Both the position numbers and the translations under genes were made by a program. Under the pieces are notes generated by a model. That model was not told the DNA's origin. It saw nothing but the letters and a program-made list of their open reading frames with translations, and did no database searches. This document shows positions 44,644 to 52,301 of a DNA stretch of 64,000 nucleotides, piece after piece. The first letter of the stretch is position 1, and each line of letters opens with the position of its first letter. The DNA comes from Mariprofundus sp. KV (GTDB taxonomy: Bacteria > Pseudomonadota > Zetaproteobacteria > Mariprofundales > Mariprofundaceae), in NCBI RefSeq assembly GCF_013387475.1, contig NZ_VWNB01000003.1, forward strand, positions 1 through 64,000. Direction: 5' to 3'.

Positions 44644-44853
44644 ATGGTAGAGTTAATGAGAGTTGCTGATCAGGTTCTGTTGCAGGTGATTTGTGATGCA
44701 CTGGCATCCAGATCGATCTGTTTCCGGGTTGAGAACAGTGGTATGCAGGCCCTGATGCCGCTGCCCGGAGTGATGGATGCACGCATCGTTGTTGATGAAG
44801 ACGATCTGGCTGCAGCCGGGAAGATACTGGATGATCTGGAGTTGAATGGATGA
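44644..44853 (+). CDS. DUF2007 family small protein
   Basis: 69 residues from ATG 44644; the frame extends to 44608. 'MRVADQVLLQVICDALASRSICFRVENSGMQALMPLPGVMDARIVVDEDDLAAAGKILDDL' fits DUF2007, a small alpha/beta domain found in proteins of unknown or proposed signalling function. The start is weakly supported; ATG 44656 is an alternative. The stop overlaps the next gene by 4 bases (ATGA). Confidence 0.7.
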   Translation: MVELMRVADQVLLQVICDALASRSICFRVENSGMQALMPLPGVMDARIVVDEDDLAAAGKILDDLELNG

Positions 44854-45557
44854 TTAAAGGTGCACTGGCTTTTCTGGCAGGATTGAAGCTGCTTTTTGAA
44901 CGCAGTGAGTTGCGGGCGCTGCTCTGGCGCATGCTGGGTCTGCTGTTTCTGTTTATGGCGCTGCTCTCGGTGGCGGCATTCTGGGGTGTCGACTATCTGG
45001 CTGCGCTGTGGATTCCGCAGGGTGATGCCTGGTACTGGCAACTGCTCTCATGGTTTGTCTGGCTGCTGGCCCTGTTATTAGCCTTGATCAGTGGCGCGAT
45101 TGCCTATGTGACACTGGGTTCGGCAGCGGTGGCACCGTGGCTGGATGAGCTGGCCGGCCGTACCGAGATGATATCGGGGCAGTCGGTACGCCCGCAGTCG
45201 CTGCCGTGGATGAAACTGGTGATTCAGAGTCTGAGCAACTCTCTGCGCCCGCTGTTGGGCTTGCTGTTGTGGGGTGGGGCAGCGCTGCTCTTCTTCTGGC
45301 TGCCACCTGTAGCTACGGCAATTTGGAGTTATGGCTGTGTCCGTTTCCTGAGTTTCGAGTTGATTGATACTCCTGCTTCCCGTCGCAACTGGGATTTTGC
45401 CGGGCGTAAACAACGCCTCAATGAGGGGCGCTGGTTCTATCTCGGTTTTGCAGGACTGGCAGCACTGCTGCTGATGGTGCCGCTGCTTAATCTGACCGTG
45501 ATTCCCGCTGCGGTTGTCGGGCTCTCCAGCGTGATTAAGGAGCCTCAGGAGGCCTGA
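44850..45557 (+). CDS. EI24-domain membrane protein (CysZ-like)
   Basis: 235 residues, about four helices ('MLGLLFLFMALLSVAAFW', 'LLSWFVWLLALLLALISGAIAYVTLG', 'LRPLLGLLLWGGAALLFFWLPPVATAIWSYGCV', 'FYLGFAGLAALLLMVPLLNLTVIPAAVVGL'). The EI24/CysZ family includes a sulfate uptake protein, but no sulfate genes are near, so the role is open. Coupled to the DUF2007 gene. Its 3' end overlaps the convergent kinase gene by 13 bases. Confidence 0.8.
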   Translation: MIKGALAFLAGLKLLFERSELRALLWRMLGLLFLFMALLSVAAFWGVDYLAALWIPQGDAWYWQLLSWFVWLLALLLALISGAIAYVTLGSAAVAPWLDELAGRTEMISGQSVRPQSLPWMKLVIQSLSNSLRPLLGLLLWGGAALLFFWLPPVATAIWSYGCVRFLSFELIDTPASRRNWDFAGRKQRLNEGRWFYLGFAGLAALLLMVPLLNLTVIPAAVVGLSSVIKEPQEA

Positions 45558-47290
45558 AGGCGTTCATGGATCAGTCGGCTGAATGTGCCGATTTCAAATG
45601 GTTTGGAGAGCTGAATCTCTTCGCTGTTTGAGTTGCCTGCTGCAGTACGTTCAATGTTGTCATAACCGCTGATAAACAGGGCTTTGACATCAGGGTTGAT
45701 CTTGCGAATCTCAAACAGGGCATCTGAGCCTCCCAGCTTAGGCATGACAGCATCTATAATAATGAGCTCGATGCGCTCTCTGTAGGAGCTGTATAACTCG
45801 ACAGCCATTGCGCCATCGGCAGCAGTGATCACATTGTAATTGAGCTTTTTCAGAATTTCGCGGCCGGTGGTAAGCAGGCCAAGGTCATCATCTACCAGCA
45901 GGATGGTTTCGCCATCACCTTTGATAAGTCGGCTCTCATTTGACACGTTTTTCTGCCCGCTTTCAGAGTCGGTCAGAGGAAGGTAGATGGAGAAAGTCGT
46001 GCCGTTATCATGGTTGGTTGTAATGAAACCGCCGTGACTCTCTACTGCGCCGAGTGCCATGGCCAGCCCCAGCCCTGTACCTTTGCCGATCTCCTTGGTA
46101 GTGAAGAATGGCTCGAATATTTTATCGCGGATTTCACTACTGATGCCACAGCCATTGTCATGGATGCTTATCACGGCATAAGCCAGTGCATCTGCATCAG
46201 GATGCTGTTTCCTGAGCGTATCGGTTACTGCTGTTTTCTCGAGTGTAAGGTGAATCTCAGGTGCACTGACTCCGCTGACTGCGTCACGTGCATTGTTGAT
46301 CAGATTCAGGATCACCTGATGCAATAGATGAATATCAGCGGCAACGGTCATTGGTTCACTGGAGATAGCGATCGTGAAGTTGATGTGTTCAGGTGTGCTG
46401 CTCTGATGAAGTTTTGTGATCTCTTTGAGATAACCGTTTAGACCGATCGGTTGCATGGTGATCGTGCCGCGACGGGAAAATGCGAGCAGTTGCTGGATCA
46501 TCTCGGCTGCAGAGAAGGCAATATTTTCAATGCCTTCAAGCTGCTCCACTATCTCGGGACGATCTTCTATCTCATCCTTGATCAGGAAGATGTTGCCGGT
46601 AATGGCGGCTAGTGAGTTGTTAAAATCGTGGGCGATGCCGCCAACCAGTGAGCCGATAGCCTCCATCTTCTGAGCCTGATAAAACTGCTGTTCCAGTTTC
46701 TCATGGCTCTCCAGGTTCTGCTGCAGCCCGATGAAATGGGTGATCTCACCTCTGCCATTGAAAATGGGGGAGATGCTCATCATGGCCGGATAGAGTGAAC
46801 CATCCCTGCGTTTGTTGATGATTCTCTTCTGCCATGTCTGACCACCTTCAATGGTGGATGCCATCTCTTTGTAAAAAGCGACATCGTGGCTACCGCTCTT
46901 CTGGATATTCGCCGGTTTGCCAAGCGCCTCTGCAAGGGTGAAACCGGAGAGCTTTGTAAACGCAGGATTCACAAACTCGATCACACCATCCCTGTCGGTA
47001 ATGCAGATCGCCTCATCGGTCTGCTTGATAGCACTGGAGAGCTTGTTCAGGAAAGCGTTGGATATATCGAGTCTGCTGGTAGCCATTTGCGCATAGATGC
47101 CGAATAGAAGAAACAGGACAAATAGTAGTGAGCGAATATAAATTTCAAACGTTGAAGGGGAGAAGAGCTGCTCTGAAAACGGCTCATGAGAGAAAAATGC
47201 CGAATCAATGGCTGAATCGAGCAGCCATGCCGCTATGCCGCAGCCGATACCGATAAAGATGAATTTCTGCTTTATAATCAAAGAGCGCAT
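45545..47290 (-). CDS. Membrane hybrid histidine kinase: PAS, HDFNN-type kinase, receiver
   Basis: 581 residues. Two N-terminal helices ('[20 protein letters not shown]', '[20 protein letters not shown]') with only a short periplasmic loop. One PAS domain (about 85-205), phospho-acceptor His221 in '[17 protein letters not shown]', N-box '[11 protein letters not shown]', 'DNGCGI', '[12 protein letters not shown]', and a receiver with Asp513 in '[13 protein letters not shown]'. Third member of the family that includes 3288-6239 and 8896-11523, but without their sensory modules and without a binding-protein neighbour. Divergent from hflK. Confidence 0.9.
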   Translation of the reverse strand: MRSLIIKQKFIFIGIGCGIAAWLLDSAIDSAFFSHEPFSEQLFSPSTFEIYIRSLLFVLFLLFGIYAQMATSRLDISNAFLNKLSSAIKQTDEAICITDRDGVIEFVNPAFTKLSGFTLAEALGKPANIQKSGSHDVAFYKEMASTIEGGQTWQKRIINKRRDGSLYPAMMSISPIFNGRGEITHFIGLQQNLESHEKLEQQFYQAQKMEAIGSLVGGIAHDFNNSLAAITGNIFLIKDEIEDRPEIVEQLEGIENIAFSAAEMIQQLLAFSRRGTITMQPIGLNGYLKEITKLHQSSTPEHINFTIAISSEPMTVAADIHLLHQVILNLINNARDAVSGVSAPEIHLTLEKTAVTDTLRKQHPDADALAYAVISIHDNGCGISSEIRDKIFEPFFTTKEIGKGTGLGLAMALGAVESHGGFITTNHDNGTTFSIYLPLTDSESGQKNVSNESRLIKGDGETILLVDDDLGLLTTGREILKKLNYNVITAADGAMAVELYSSYRERIELIIIDAVMPKLGGSDALFEIRKINPDVKALFISGYDNIERTAAGNSNSEEIQLSKPFEIGTFSRLIHERLQAS

Positions 47291-47431
47291 ATGACTGAGT
47301 GTAGGTGAAGATTTTCAAACTGCAAAAATAATTACTTTTATACAGCAGGGTTTATTCCCGTAAAACGTAGGGGATGCAATGGCTGAATCACTTGGCTACA
47401 CTCCCGCACTCTACTTCTTTGGAGGTCAGGC

Positions 47432-48547
47432 ATGCCCTGGAGCAACAACGATAATAATCAGAATCAGAATCCGTGGGGTAACCGCGGCAGTGGCGGTGGT
47501 GGTAATCAGACCCCTCCCGACCTTGATGAGGTGATCCGTCGCCTGCAGGAGCGCTTTGGTGGCTTCTTCGGTGGTGGCAGTGGTGGAGGCTCAGCTTCCG
47601 GCGGTGGCGCTCCGAATTTGAGTAAGGGTATGATCTCCGGAGTGTTGGCGGCAGTTGTCCTCTTCTGGGGTTTGACAGGCTTCTATATGGTAGCAGCCGA
47701 TGAGGAGGCCGTGGTACTTCGTTTCGGTAAACATGCGGCGACCAAGGGGCCTGGCCTGAACTGGGCAATTCCCTATCCGGTTGAAACGGTTGAGAAGCTG
47801 CCGGTAACGCGAGTGCAGCGACTGGAGATCGGTTTCCGTCAGTTCTCTGATGGTGCAGTCCGTAAACGCGCCAACGAGTCACTGATGCTGACCAAAGATG
47901 AGAATATCGTTGATATCTCATTCATCATCCAATACAAGATCAAGAGTGTTGAGGATTTCCTCTTTAATATCGACAGTGCCACCAAAACGGTACGTGATGT
48001 GGGTGAGTCGGCTATCCGTGAAGTGATCGGCCGCACCCTGATCGATGATGTGCTGACCGATAAAAAGGCTGAAGTGGAGGCGGAAACCCAGAGTCTTATC
48101 CAGCAGATACTCGATGGCTATCAGGCGGGTATCTCGGTGAGTACCGTGAAGCTGCAGGATGTGCAGCCACCTGAGCGCGTGATCAAAGAGTTTAAGGATG
48201 TGGCAAGTGCGCGAGAGGATCGTGAGCGCGCCAAGAATGAAGCGCAGGCCTATGCCAACGATATTATTCCTAATGCCCGTGGTGAAGGTAAGAAGATGGT
48301 GCTTGATGCCGAAGCCTATGGCAAAGCTGTGGTTGAACGTGCAAAAGGTGAAGCTGATCGCTTTGAAAGTGTTCTGGCTGCCTACAAACTGGCCCCGGAA
48401 GTGACCCGCAAACGTCTGTATATGGATACTATGGAAGATGTGTTGAGCCGTGCAGATAAAATCATTATTGATGGTGCTGTAGCTGGAAAGGTGTTGCCAT
48501 ATCTTCCACTCGACCGAGTGAAGAATAAGGTGGAGGTGAAGAAATGA
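47432..48547 (+). CDS. hflK: FtsH-associated membrane protein HflK
   Basis: 371 residues. Gly-rich N-terminus ('NPWGNRGSGGGGNQTPPDLDEVIRRLQERFGGFFGGGSGGG'), one membrane helix ('VLAAVVLFWGLTGFYMVA') and an SPFH/band 7 domain ('DEEAVVLRFGKHAATKGPGLNWAIPYPVE'). A helical region ('EAQAYANDIIPNARGEGKKMVLDAEAYGKAVVERAKGEADRFESVLAAY') follows. With HflC it forms the cage around FtsH and modulates membrane-protein degradation. Strong GGAGG site; coupled to hflC by ATGA overlap. Confidence 0.95.
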   Translation: MPWSNNDNNQNQNPWGNRGSGGGGNQTPPDLDEVIRRLQERFGGFFGGGSGGGSASGGGAPNLSKGMISGVLAAVVLFWGLTGFYMVAADEEAVVLRFGKHAATKGPGLNWAIPYPVETVEKLPVTRVQRLEIGFRQFSDGAVRKRANESLMLTKDENIVDISFIIQYKIKSVEDFLFNIDSATKTVRDVGESAIREVIGRTLIDDVLTDKKAEVEAETQSLIQQILDGYQAGISVSTVKLQDVQPPERVIKEFKDVASAREDRERAKNEAQAYANDIIPNARGEGKKMVLDAEAYGKAVVERAKGEADRFESVLAAYKLAPEVTRKRLYMDTMEDVLSRADKIIIDGAVAGKVLPYLPLDRVKNKVEVKK

Positions 48548-49416
48548 GCCCTAAACAGACCCTGATGGCAATTGTAGCGGTGGCAGTGGCCACCATTATC
48601 GGCATGAGTGCATTTGTAGTGGATCAGCGTGAACAGGCGCTGGTGCTGCAGTTCGGTAATCCTAAAGATGTGGTGAAGGATGCAGGTCTGCATTTCAAAC
48701 TGCCGTGGCAGAGCGTGGAGACCTTTGACTCCCGACTGCTTGAGAGCGATGTGCCGCCAAACGAAGTCATCACCAAGGATAAGAAATCAATCCTCGTGGA
48801 TAACTATGCCCGCTGGCGTATTACAGATCCTTTGAAGGTGTATCAGGTGGCGCGTACCCAGACCGGTGTGGCTGCCCGTATGGATGACGTGGTGCGTGGT
48901 AAAGTGCGTGAGGTGCTGGGCCAGCACACCCTGCATGAGATCGTATCCGGCGGAGATCAGGCAACCCTGCGTGTTGAACTGATGCAGACGATTCGTGATC
49001 GTGCCGATGATGGTGTGAAGGATTACGGTATCACCATTATTGATGTGCGCATCAAACGCGCAGATCTGCCGCAGGAGAACTCGGAGGCTGTCTTCCAGCG
49101 AATGAAGGCTGAGCGTAACCGTATTGCCAAGGAGTATCGCTCCGAAGGTGAAGAGGCTGCCAAGGAGATTCGCGCCACAGCAGAGAAGACACAGAAGACC
49201 ATTCTGGCTGAAGCCTATAAGCAGTCGGAGATTCTTCGTGGTAAAGCTGACGCTCTGACCACTGCGATCTACGCAAAGGCCTATAACAGAGATCCTCAGT
49301 TCTACGCTTTCACCCGCTCGCTTGAGGGGTACCGCAACTCTATTGATGAGAATACACGTCTGGTGATCTCACCTGACTCTGAATTCTTCAACTTCTTCCA
49401 GCAGTCCAGGAAGTAA
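48544..49416 (+). CDS. hflC: FtsH-associated membrane protein HflC
   Basis: 290 residues. N-terminal signal-anchor ('MAIVAVAVATIIGMSAFVVDQ'), SPFH domain ('REQALVLQFGNPKDVVKDAGLHFKLPWQSVETFDSRLLESD') and a helical tail ('FQRMKAERNRIAKEYRSEGEEAAKEIRATAEKTQKTILAEAYKQSEILRGKADA'). It ends 'VISPDSEFFNFFQ' as in other HflC proteins. Starts within the hflK stop. Confidence 0.95.
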   Translation: MSPKQTLMAIVAVAVATIIGMSAFVVDQREQALVLQFGNPKDVVKDAGLHFKLPWQSVETFDSRLLESDVPPNEVITKDKKSILVDNYARWRITDPLKVYQVARTQTGVAARMDDVVRGKVREVLGQHTLHEIVSGGDQATLRVELMQTIRDRADDGVKDYGITIIDVRIKRADLPQENSEAVFQRMKAERNRIAKEYRSEGEEAAKEIRATAEKTQKTILAEAYKQSEILRGKADALTTAIYAKAYNRDPQFYAFTRSLEGYRNSIDENTRLVISPDSEFFNFFQQSRK

Positions 49417-49444
49417 TTGTATCGCATAACAGGAGCCTGCTTCC

Positions 49445-49630
49445 ATGGATGATCTCTGGGCTGCTTTAGGTCTGGTGCTGGTGATAGAGGGGGCGTTTTA
49501 CGCCCTCTTTCCTCAGGGGATGATCGATATGATGCGCAGGCTTCCTGATATTCCGGCCAGCTCAGTTCGCATCGCAGGCATTGTGGCCGTGGCTATCGGC
49601 TGGGTGGTTGTTCATCTGGTGCGCAACTGA
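49445..49630 (+). CDS. DUF2065 small membrane protein
   Basis: 61 residues. Two helices ('LWAALGLVLVIEGAFYALFP' and 'VRIAGIVAVAIGWVVVHLV') with the DUF2065 spacer 'PQGMIDMMRRLPDIPASS'. This protein commonly follows hflC in proteobacteria, and here starts 28 bases after it behind AGGAG. Function unknown; part of the hfl operon. Confidence 0.88.
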   Translation: MDDLWAALGLVLVIEGAFYALFPQGMIDMMRRLPDIPASSVRIAGIVAVAIGWVVVHLVRN

Positions 49631-49707
49631 GTTTCAATCTAACCGTTTGATGTCGCCTGGCTAAAGCAGTCGCCATGAAATTTTGCTCTCCATTATGAAG
49701 TTAAATC

Positions 49708-49733
49708 CCCTGCACCCGCACAGGTGTAGGGGC
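49708..49733 (+). terminator. Hairpin after the hfl operon
   Basis: Arms CCCCTGCACC and GGTGTAGGGG (one G-U pair) with a short loop, 78 bases after the DUF2065 stop. There is no clear T-run, so the call is weak. Confidence 0.4.
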
Positions 49734-49823
49734 TTCTGCGTGGAGAAGAGGGGGCATCCTCTGCTTGAGGTGAAACAATTGGTCGCCTGTTGATCAAATT
49801 CACCGGCCATCGGCCGGCCTGAT

Positions 49824-50888
49824 TTACTGATCGAACTGCTGGGTCTGCAACTCGTTGAGCCTGCTCATGATCTGCGACTGGTTTCTCTCGATATAGGCGA
49901 AGAGGGCATTGCGCAGCGGAGGATAGGCCTCAACCACATTCTTGAATGCAGCGTAGGGAATATGGGCAATGATGACACTGCTGTTGGCAACCATGTCTGC
50001 AGGACAGCCCTGTGCATGGATGGCTGAGGATTCGCCGACAAATGAGCCTGGCACCAGTGTTTTCAGCTCTTTGATGGTGCCGTTGTTGCGCATCTGAAAA
50101 CAGGCCACCCCTTTGACCACCAGATCAACATGATCAAGTTTGTCTCCCGCCTTATGGATCATGGCGCCGCCGGGGTACTGCTTGAGGTGGGTGGCTTCTG
50201 CCATATGTTTACGCATATCCAGCGGCACATTCTGCAGTAGCGGAGATGCGGAGATCAGTGCAGTGATTCTGCGCGCATCGGCTTTGCGCTGTAGCGCTTT
50301 TTTCAGGCTCGGCAAGGCATCCAGAGCAGCCAGCATTTTCTTGCGTGGCAGCTTGGCAATGACCGAGTCTTTATTGGCCACAATATCCGATTTGTGAGGG
50401 CCGGGGGTAAACAGATAGCTTTCGCCTACCACATTGCCGCTGGCAATCAGATTCAACAGTACCGGTTTACCGTCATCACTGCGGATAAATTCTGCCAGTT
50501 CTCCTTCGCAAACCAGATACACTGTATCCTCATGATCACCGCGATGAATCAGGTGGCGGCCCTCTCTGAGTTTATGCTGATGCAGACGCAGCCATAAGCG
50601 GTTGCGCATGGTTGCCGGAAGCAGTTGATCCATCCGGTCTTCGTGGGGATCACTGGAGTTGCGTATGCGGCCGATCTGAGGGAACTCATCAGCCAGTGCA
50701 TCAGCCTGCTTGTGCTCTCCTCTCTCAATATGCCGGGTGTAGAGCTGGCGCAGAATCTCGGTGGCGGTTGCCTGTTTGTTGGTCTGTAGCAGCAGTTCAG
50801 CATACTTTTTCAGATAACTCTCATTATCCGGGTAGAGGGCTACGAGATCGGCATAGACTTTAAGCTGATTTTTTTGATCTATTGGCAT
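49824..50888 (-). CDS. Protein with two cyclic-nucleotide-binding domains and helical N-terminus
   Basis: 354 residues, no membrane helix. An N-terminal TPR-like helical part ('NQLKVYADLVALYPDNESYLKKYAELLLQTNKQATATEILRQLY') is followed by two CAP_ED/cNMP folds (about 95-210 and 215-345). The first contains 'GRHLIHRGDHEDTVYLVCEGELAEFI...GNVVGESYLF', the second 'GGAMIHKAGDKLDHVDLVVKGVACFQ...GSFVGESSA'. The GE of the phosphate-binding cassette is present in both, but the usual following R-T/S-A pattern is not clear. There is no DNA-binding helix. It could bind cAMP/cGMP or have lost that ability. Confidence 0.8.
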   Translation of the reverse strand: MPIDQKNQLKVYADLVALYPDNESYLKKYAELLLQTNKQATATEILRQLYTRHIERGEHKQADALADEFPQIGRIRNSSDPHEDRMDQLLPATMRNRLWLRLHQHKLREGRHLIHRGDHEDTVYLVCEGELAEFIRSDDGKPVLLNLIASGNVVGESYLFTPGPHKSDIVANKDSVIAKLPRKKMLAALDALPSLKKALQRKADARRITALISASPLLQNVPLDMRKHMAEATHLKQYPGGAMIHKAGDKLDHVDLVVKGVACFQMRNNGTIKELKTLVPGSFVGESSAIHAQGCPADMVANSSVIIAHIPYAAFKNVVEAYPPLRNALFAYIERNQSQIMSRLNELQTQQFDQ

Positions 50889-51049
50889 GCGCTGATTCCC
50901 ACTCCTTTGGCTGCGGCCAGACTATGGTCTATCTCGCCGTTCGGAAATAGGAAAATCGTCTAACCGGCTCTGTTGCAGGTAAAAGACTTCGCTTTTGTCC
51001 GTTCTGCTTATTAGTGTTCACATCTCGTTATCGCCAGTGGAGGATTTGT

Positions 51050-51304
51050 ATGGCTCTGATCATTACTGACGACTGTATCAACTGTGCGGTCTGTGAGCCG
51101 GAGTGCCCCAACCTTGCAATCTACGAAGGAGAGGAGATCTTCGAGATTGATCCCGATCGTTGTACCGAGTGTGTTGGTCATTTCAATGAGCCGCAGTGCC
51201 AGCTTGTCTGCCCTGTTGACTGTATTCCGCAGGATCCGGATCGTGTGGAGAGCGCAGAGGTTTTGCAGTTGAAATATAAGAAGCTGATCGGGGAGGTCGC
51301 ATGA
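51050..51304 (+). CDS. YfhL-type 2[4Fe-4S] ferredoxin
   Basis: 84 residues from ATG 51050 (GGAGG site); a longer frame from 51014 lacks one. Two cluster motifs: 'CINCAVCEPECPN' (C-x2-C-x2... with a longer spacer) and 'CTECVGHFNEPQCQLVCPVDC', the second with the extended insert typical of YfhL/FdxA-like ferredoxins with low potential. The stop overlaps the gmk ATG by 4 bases. Probably an electron donor with unknown partner. Confidence 0.9.
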   Translation: MALIITDDCINCAVCEPECPNLAIYEGEEIFEIDPDRCTECVGHFNEPQCQLVCPVDCIPQDPDRVESAEVLQLKYKKLIGEVA

Positions 51305-51846
51305 GCGGACGACTGTTTATTGTTTCCGGGCCATCAGGGGCTGGCAAGTCGAGCCTTTGTGCCGCGCTGCTGAAGTCGCGTCCAGACCTGCAGCTGACCA
51401 TTTCATGTACCACGCGCAAGCCGCGACCGGGTGAAGTGGATGGCAGGGAGTACCATTTCCTCTCTGAAGAGAGCTTTATCTCCCAGTGTGAAGCCGGTGC
51501 TTTTCTGGAGTGGGCCAATGTGCATGGCAATATGTATGGTACCCGCCAATCGGATGTTGAATCAATAATGCAAAGTGGCAGCGATGTGCTGCTGGAGATT
51601 GACTGGCAGGGAGCTGCTCAGGTGGCTGCAAAAATGCCTGCTGCAATTCGTCTGTTTATTCTGCCGCCATCACTGCAGGAGCTGAGAAATCGACTTACCG
51701 GCAGAGGCCAGGATGATATGGAGGTTGTCGAGCGCCGTGTGGCCGCTGCTGAAGCGGAGATAGCCCATGCCGGTGAAGCGCATTATCAGATTGTGAACGA
51801 TAACTTTGACGATTCATTGCGGCGCTTGCAGGCTTTGATGCAGTAA
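51301..51846 (+). CDS. gmk: Guanylate kinase
   Basis: 181 residues. P-loop 'FIVSGPSGAGKSSLCAALL', GMP-binding region 'ISCTTRKPRPGEVDGREYHFLSEESF', and 'RRVAAAEAEIAHAGEAHYQIVNDNFDDSLRRL' at the C-terminus. It makes GDP from GMP. Precedes rpoZ and spoT, an arrangement also found in E. coli. Translationally coupled to the ferredoxin gene. Confidence 0.95.
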   Translation: MSGRLFIVSGPSGAGKSSLCAALLKSRPDLQLTISCTTRKPRPGEVDGREYHFLSEESFISQCEAGAFLEWANVHGNMYGTRQSDVESIMQSGSDVLLEIDWQGAAQVAAKMPAAIRLFILPPSLQELRNRLTGRGQDDMEVVERRVAAAEAEIAHAGEAHYQIVNDNFDDSLRRLQALMQ

Positions 51847-51949
51847 TTACTGCCTTTGCAATGTTCTATGGTTGCATTTTGTGTAACCTCTCCTAGGTTT
51901 AAGACATTATTGTGGGATGCTATGAGATTCATGGCATCTGATTGATCTG

Positions 51950-51975
51950 AAAAGGCGCCATCATGCGCTTTTTTT
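51950..51975 (+). terminator. Terminator or leader hairpin between gmk and rpoZ
   Basis: Arms GGCGC and GCGC with loop CATCAT, preceded by AAAA and followed by seven T residues. Short stem with one unpaired G. It lies 26 bases before the rpoZ start, so it can end gmk transcripts or partly attenuate rpoZ-spoT expression. Confidence 0.6.
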
Positions 51976-52000
51976 GTGACAGATAGTTGGAGGTAGCCGT

Positions 52001-52255
52001 ATGGCTCGCGTAACAGTAGAAGATTGCATTCGTTATTATCCTAATCGCTTTGAGATGGTTCATCTTGCATCCAGGCGTGCGAGACAGCTGCTCAATGGCA
52101 TGCCTGCCATGCTTGAAACCGAGAATGACAAACCAACCGTCCAGGCACTGCGCGAGATGGGTGATGGTTATATCTCCTGGGATGTTCTCTTTGATCAGGA
52201 TGATCAGGAGCGTCGTCGTCTGGATCAGTTTGCCGATGAAGAGGGCGAAGCCTGA
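52001..52255 (+). CDS. rpoZ: RNA polymerase omega subunit
   Basis: 84 residues, close to the family's 80-90. 'MARVTVEDCIRYYPNRFEMVHLASRRARQLLNGMPAMLE' matches the omega N-terminus (M-A-R-V-T-V-E-D...N-R-F-x-L-v), followed by 'NDKPTVQALREMGDGYISWDVL'. GGAGG site. It helps assemble RNA polymerase and forms part of a ppGpp site. Upstream of spoT. Confidence 0.94.
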   Translation: MARVTVEDCIRYYPNRFEMVHLASRRARQLLNGMPAMLETENDKPTVQALREMGDGYISWDVLFDQDDQERRRLDQFADEEGEA

Positions 52256-52301
52256 GTTATGCCTCGGCTTACTCTTTGCTGATCTCTATTCTCTTTAAGT
52301 T

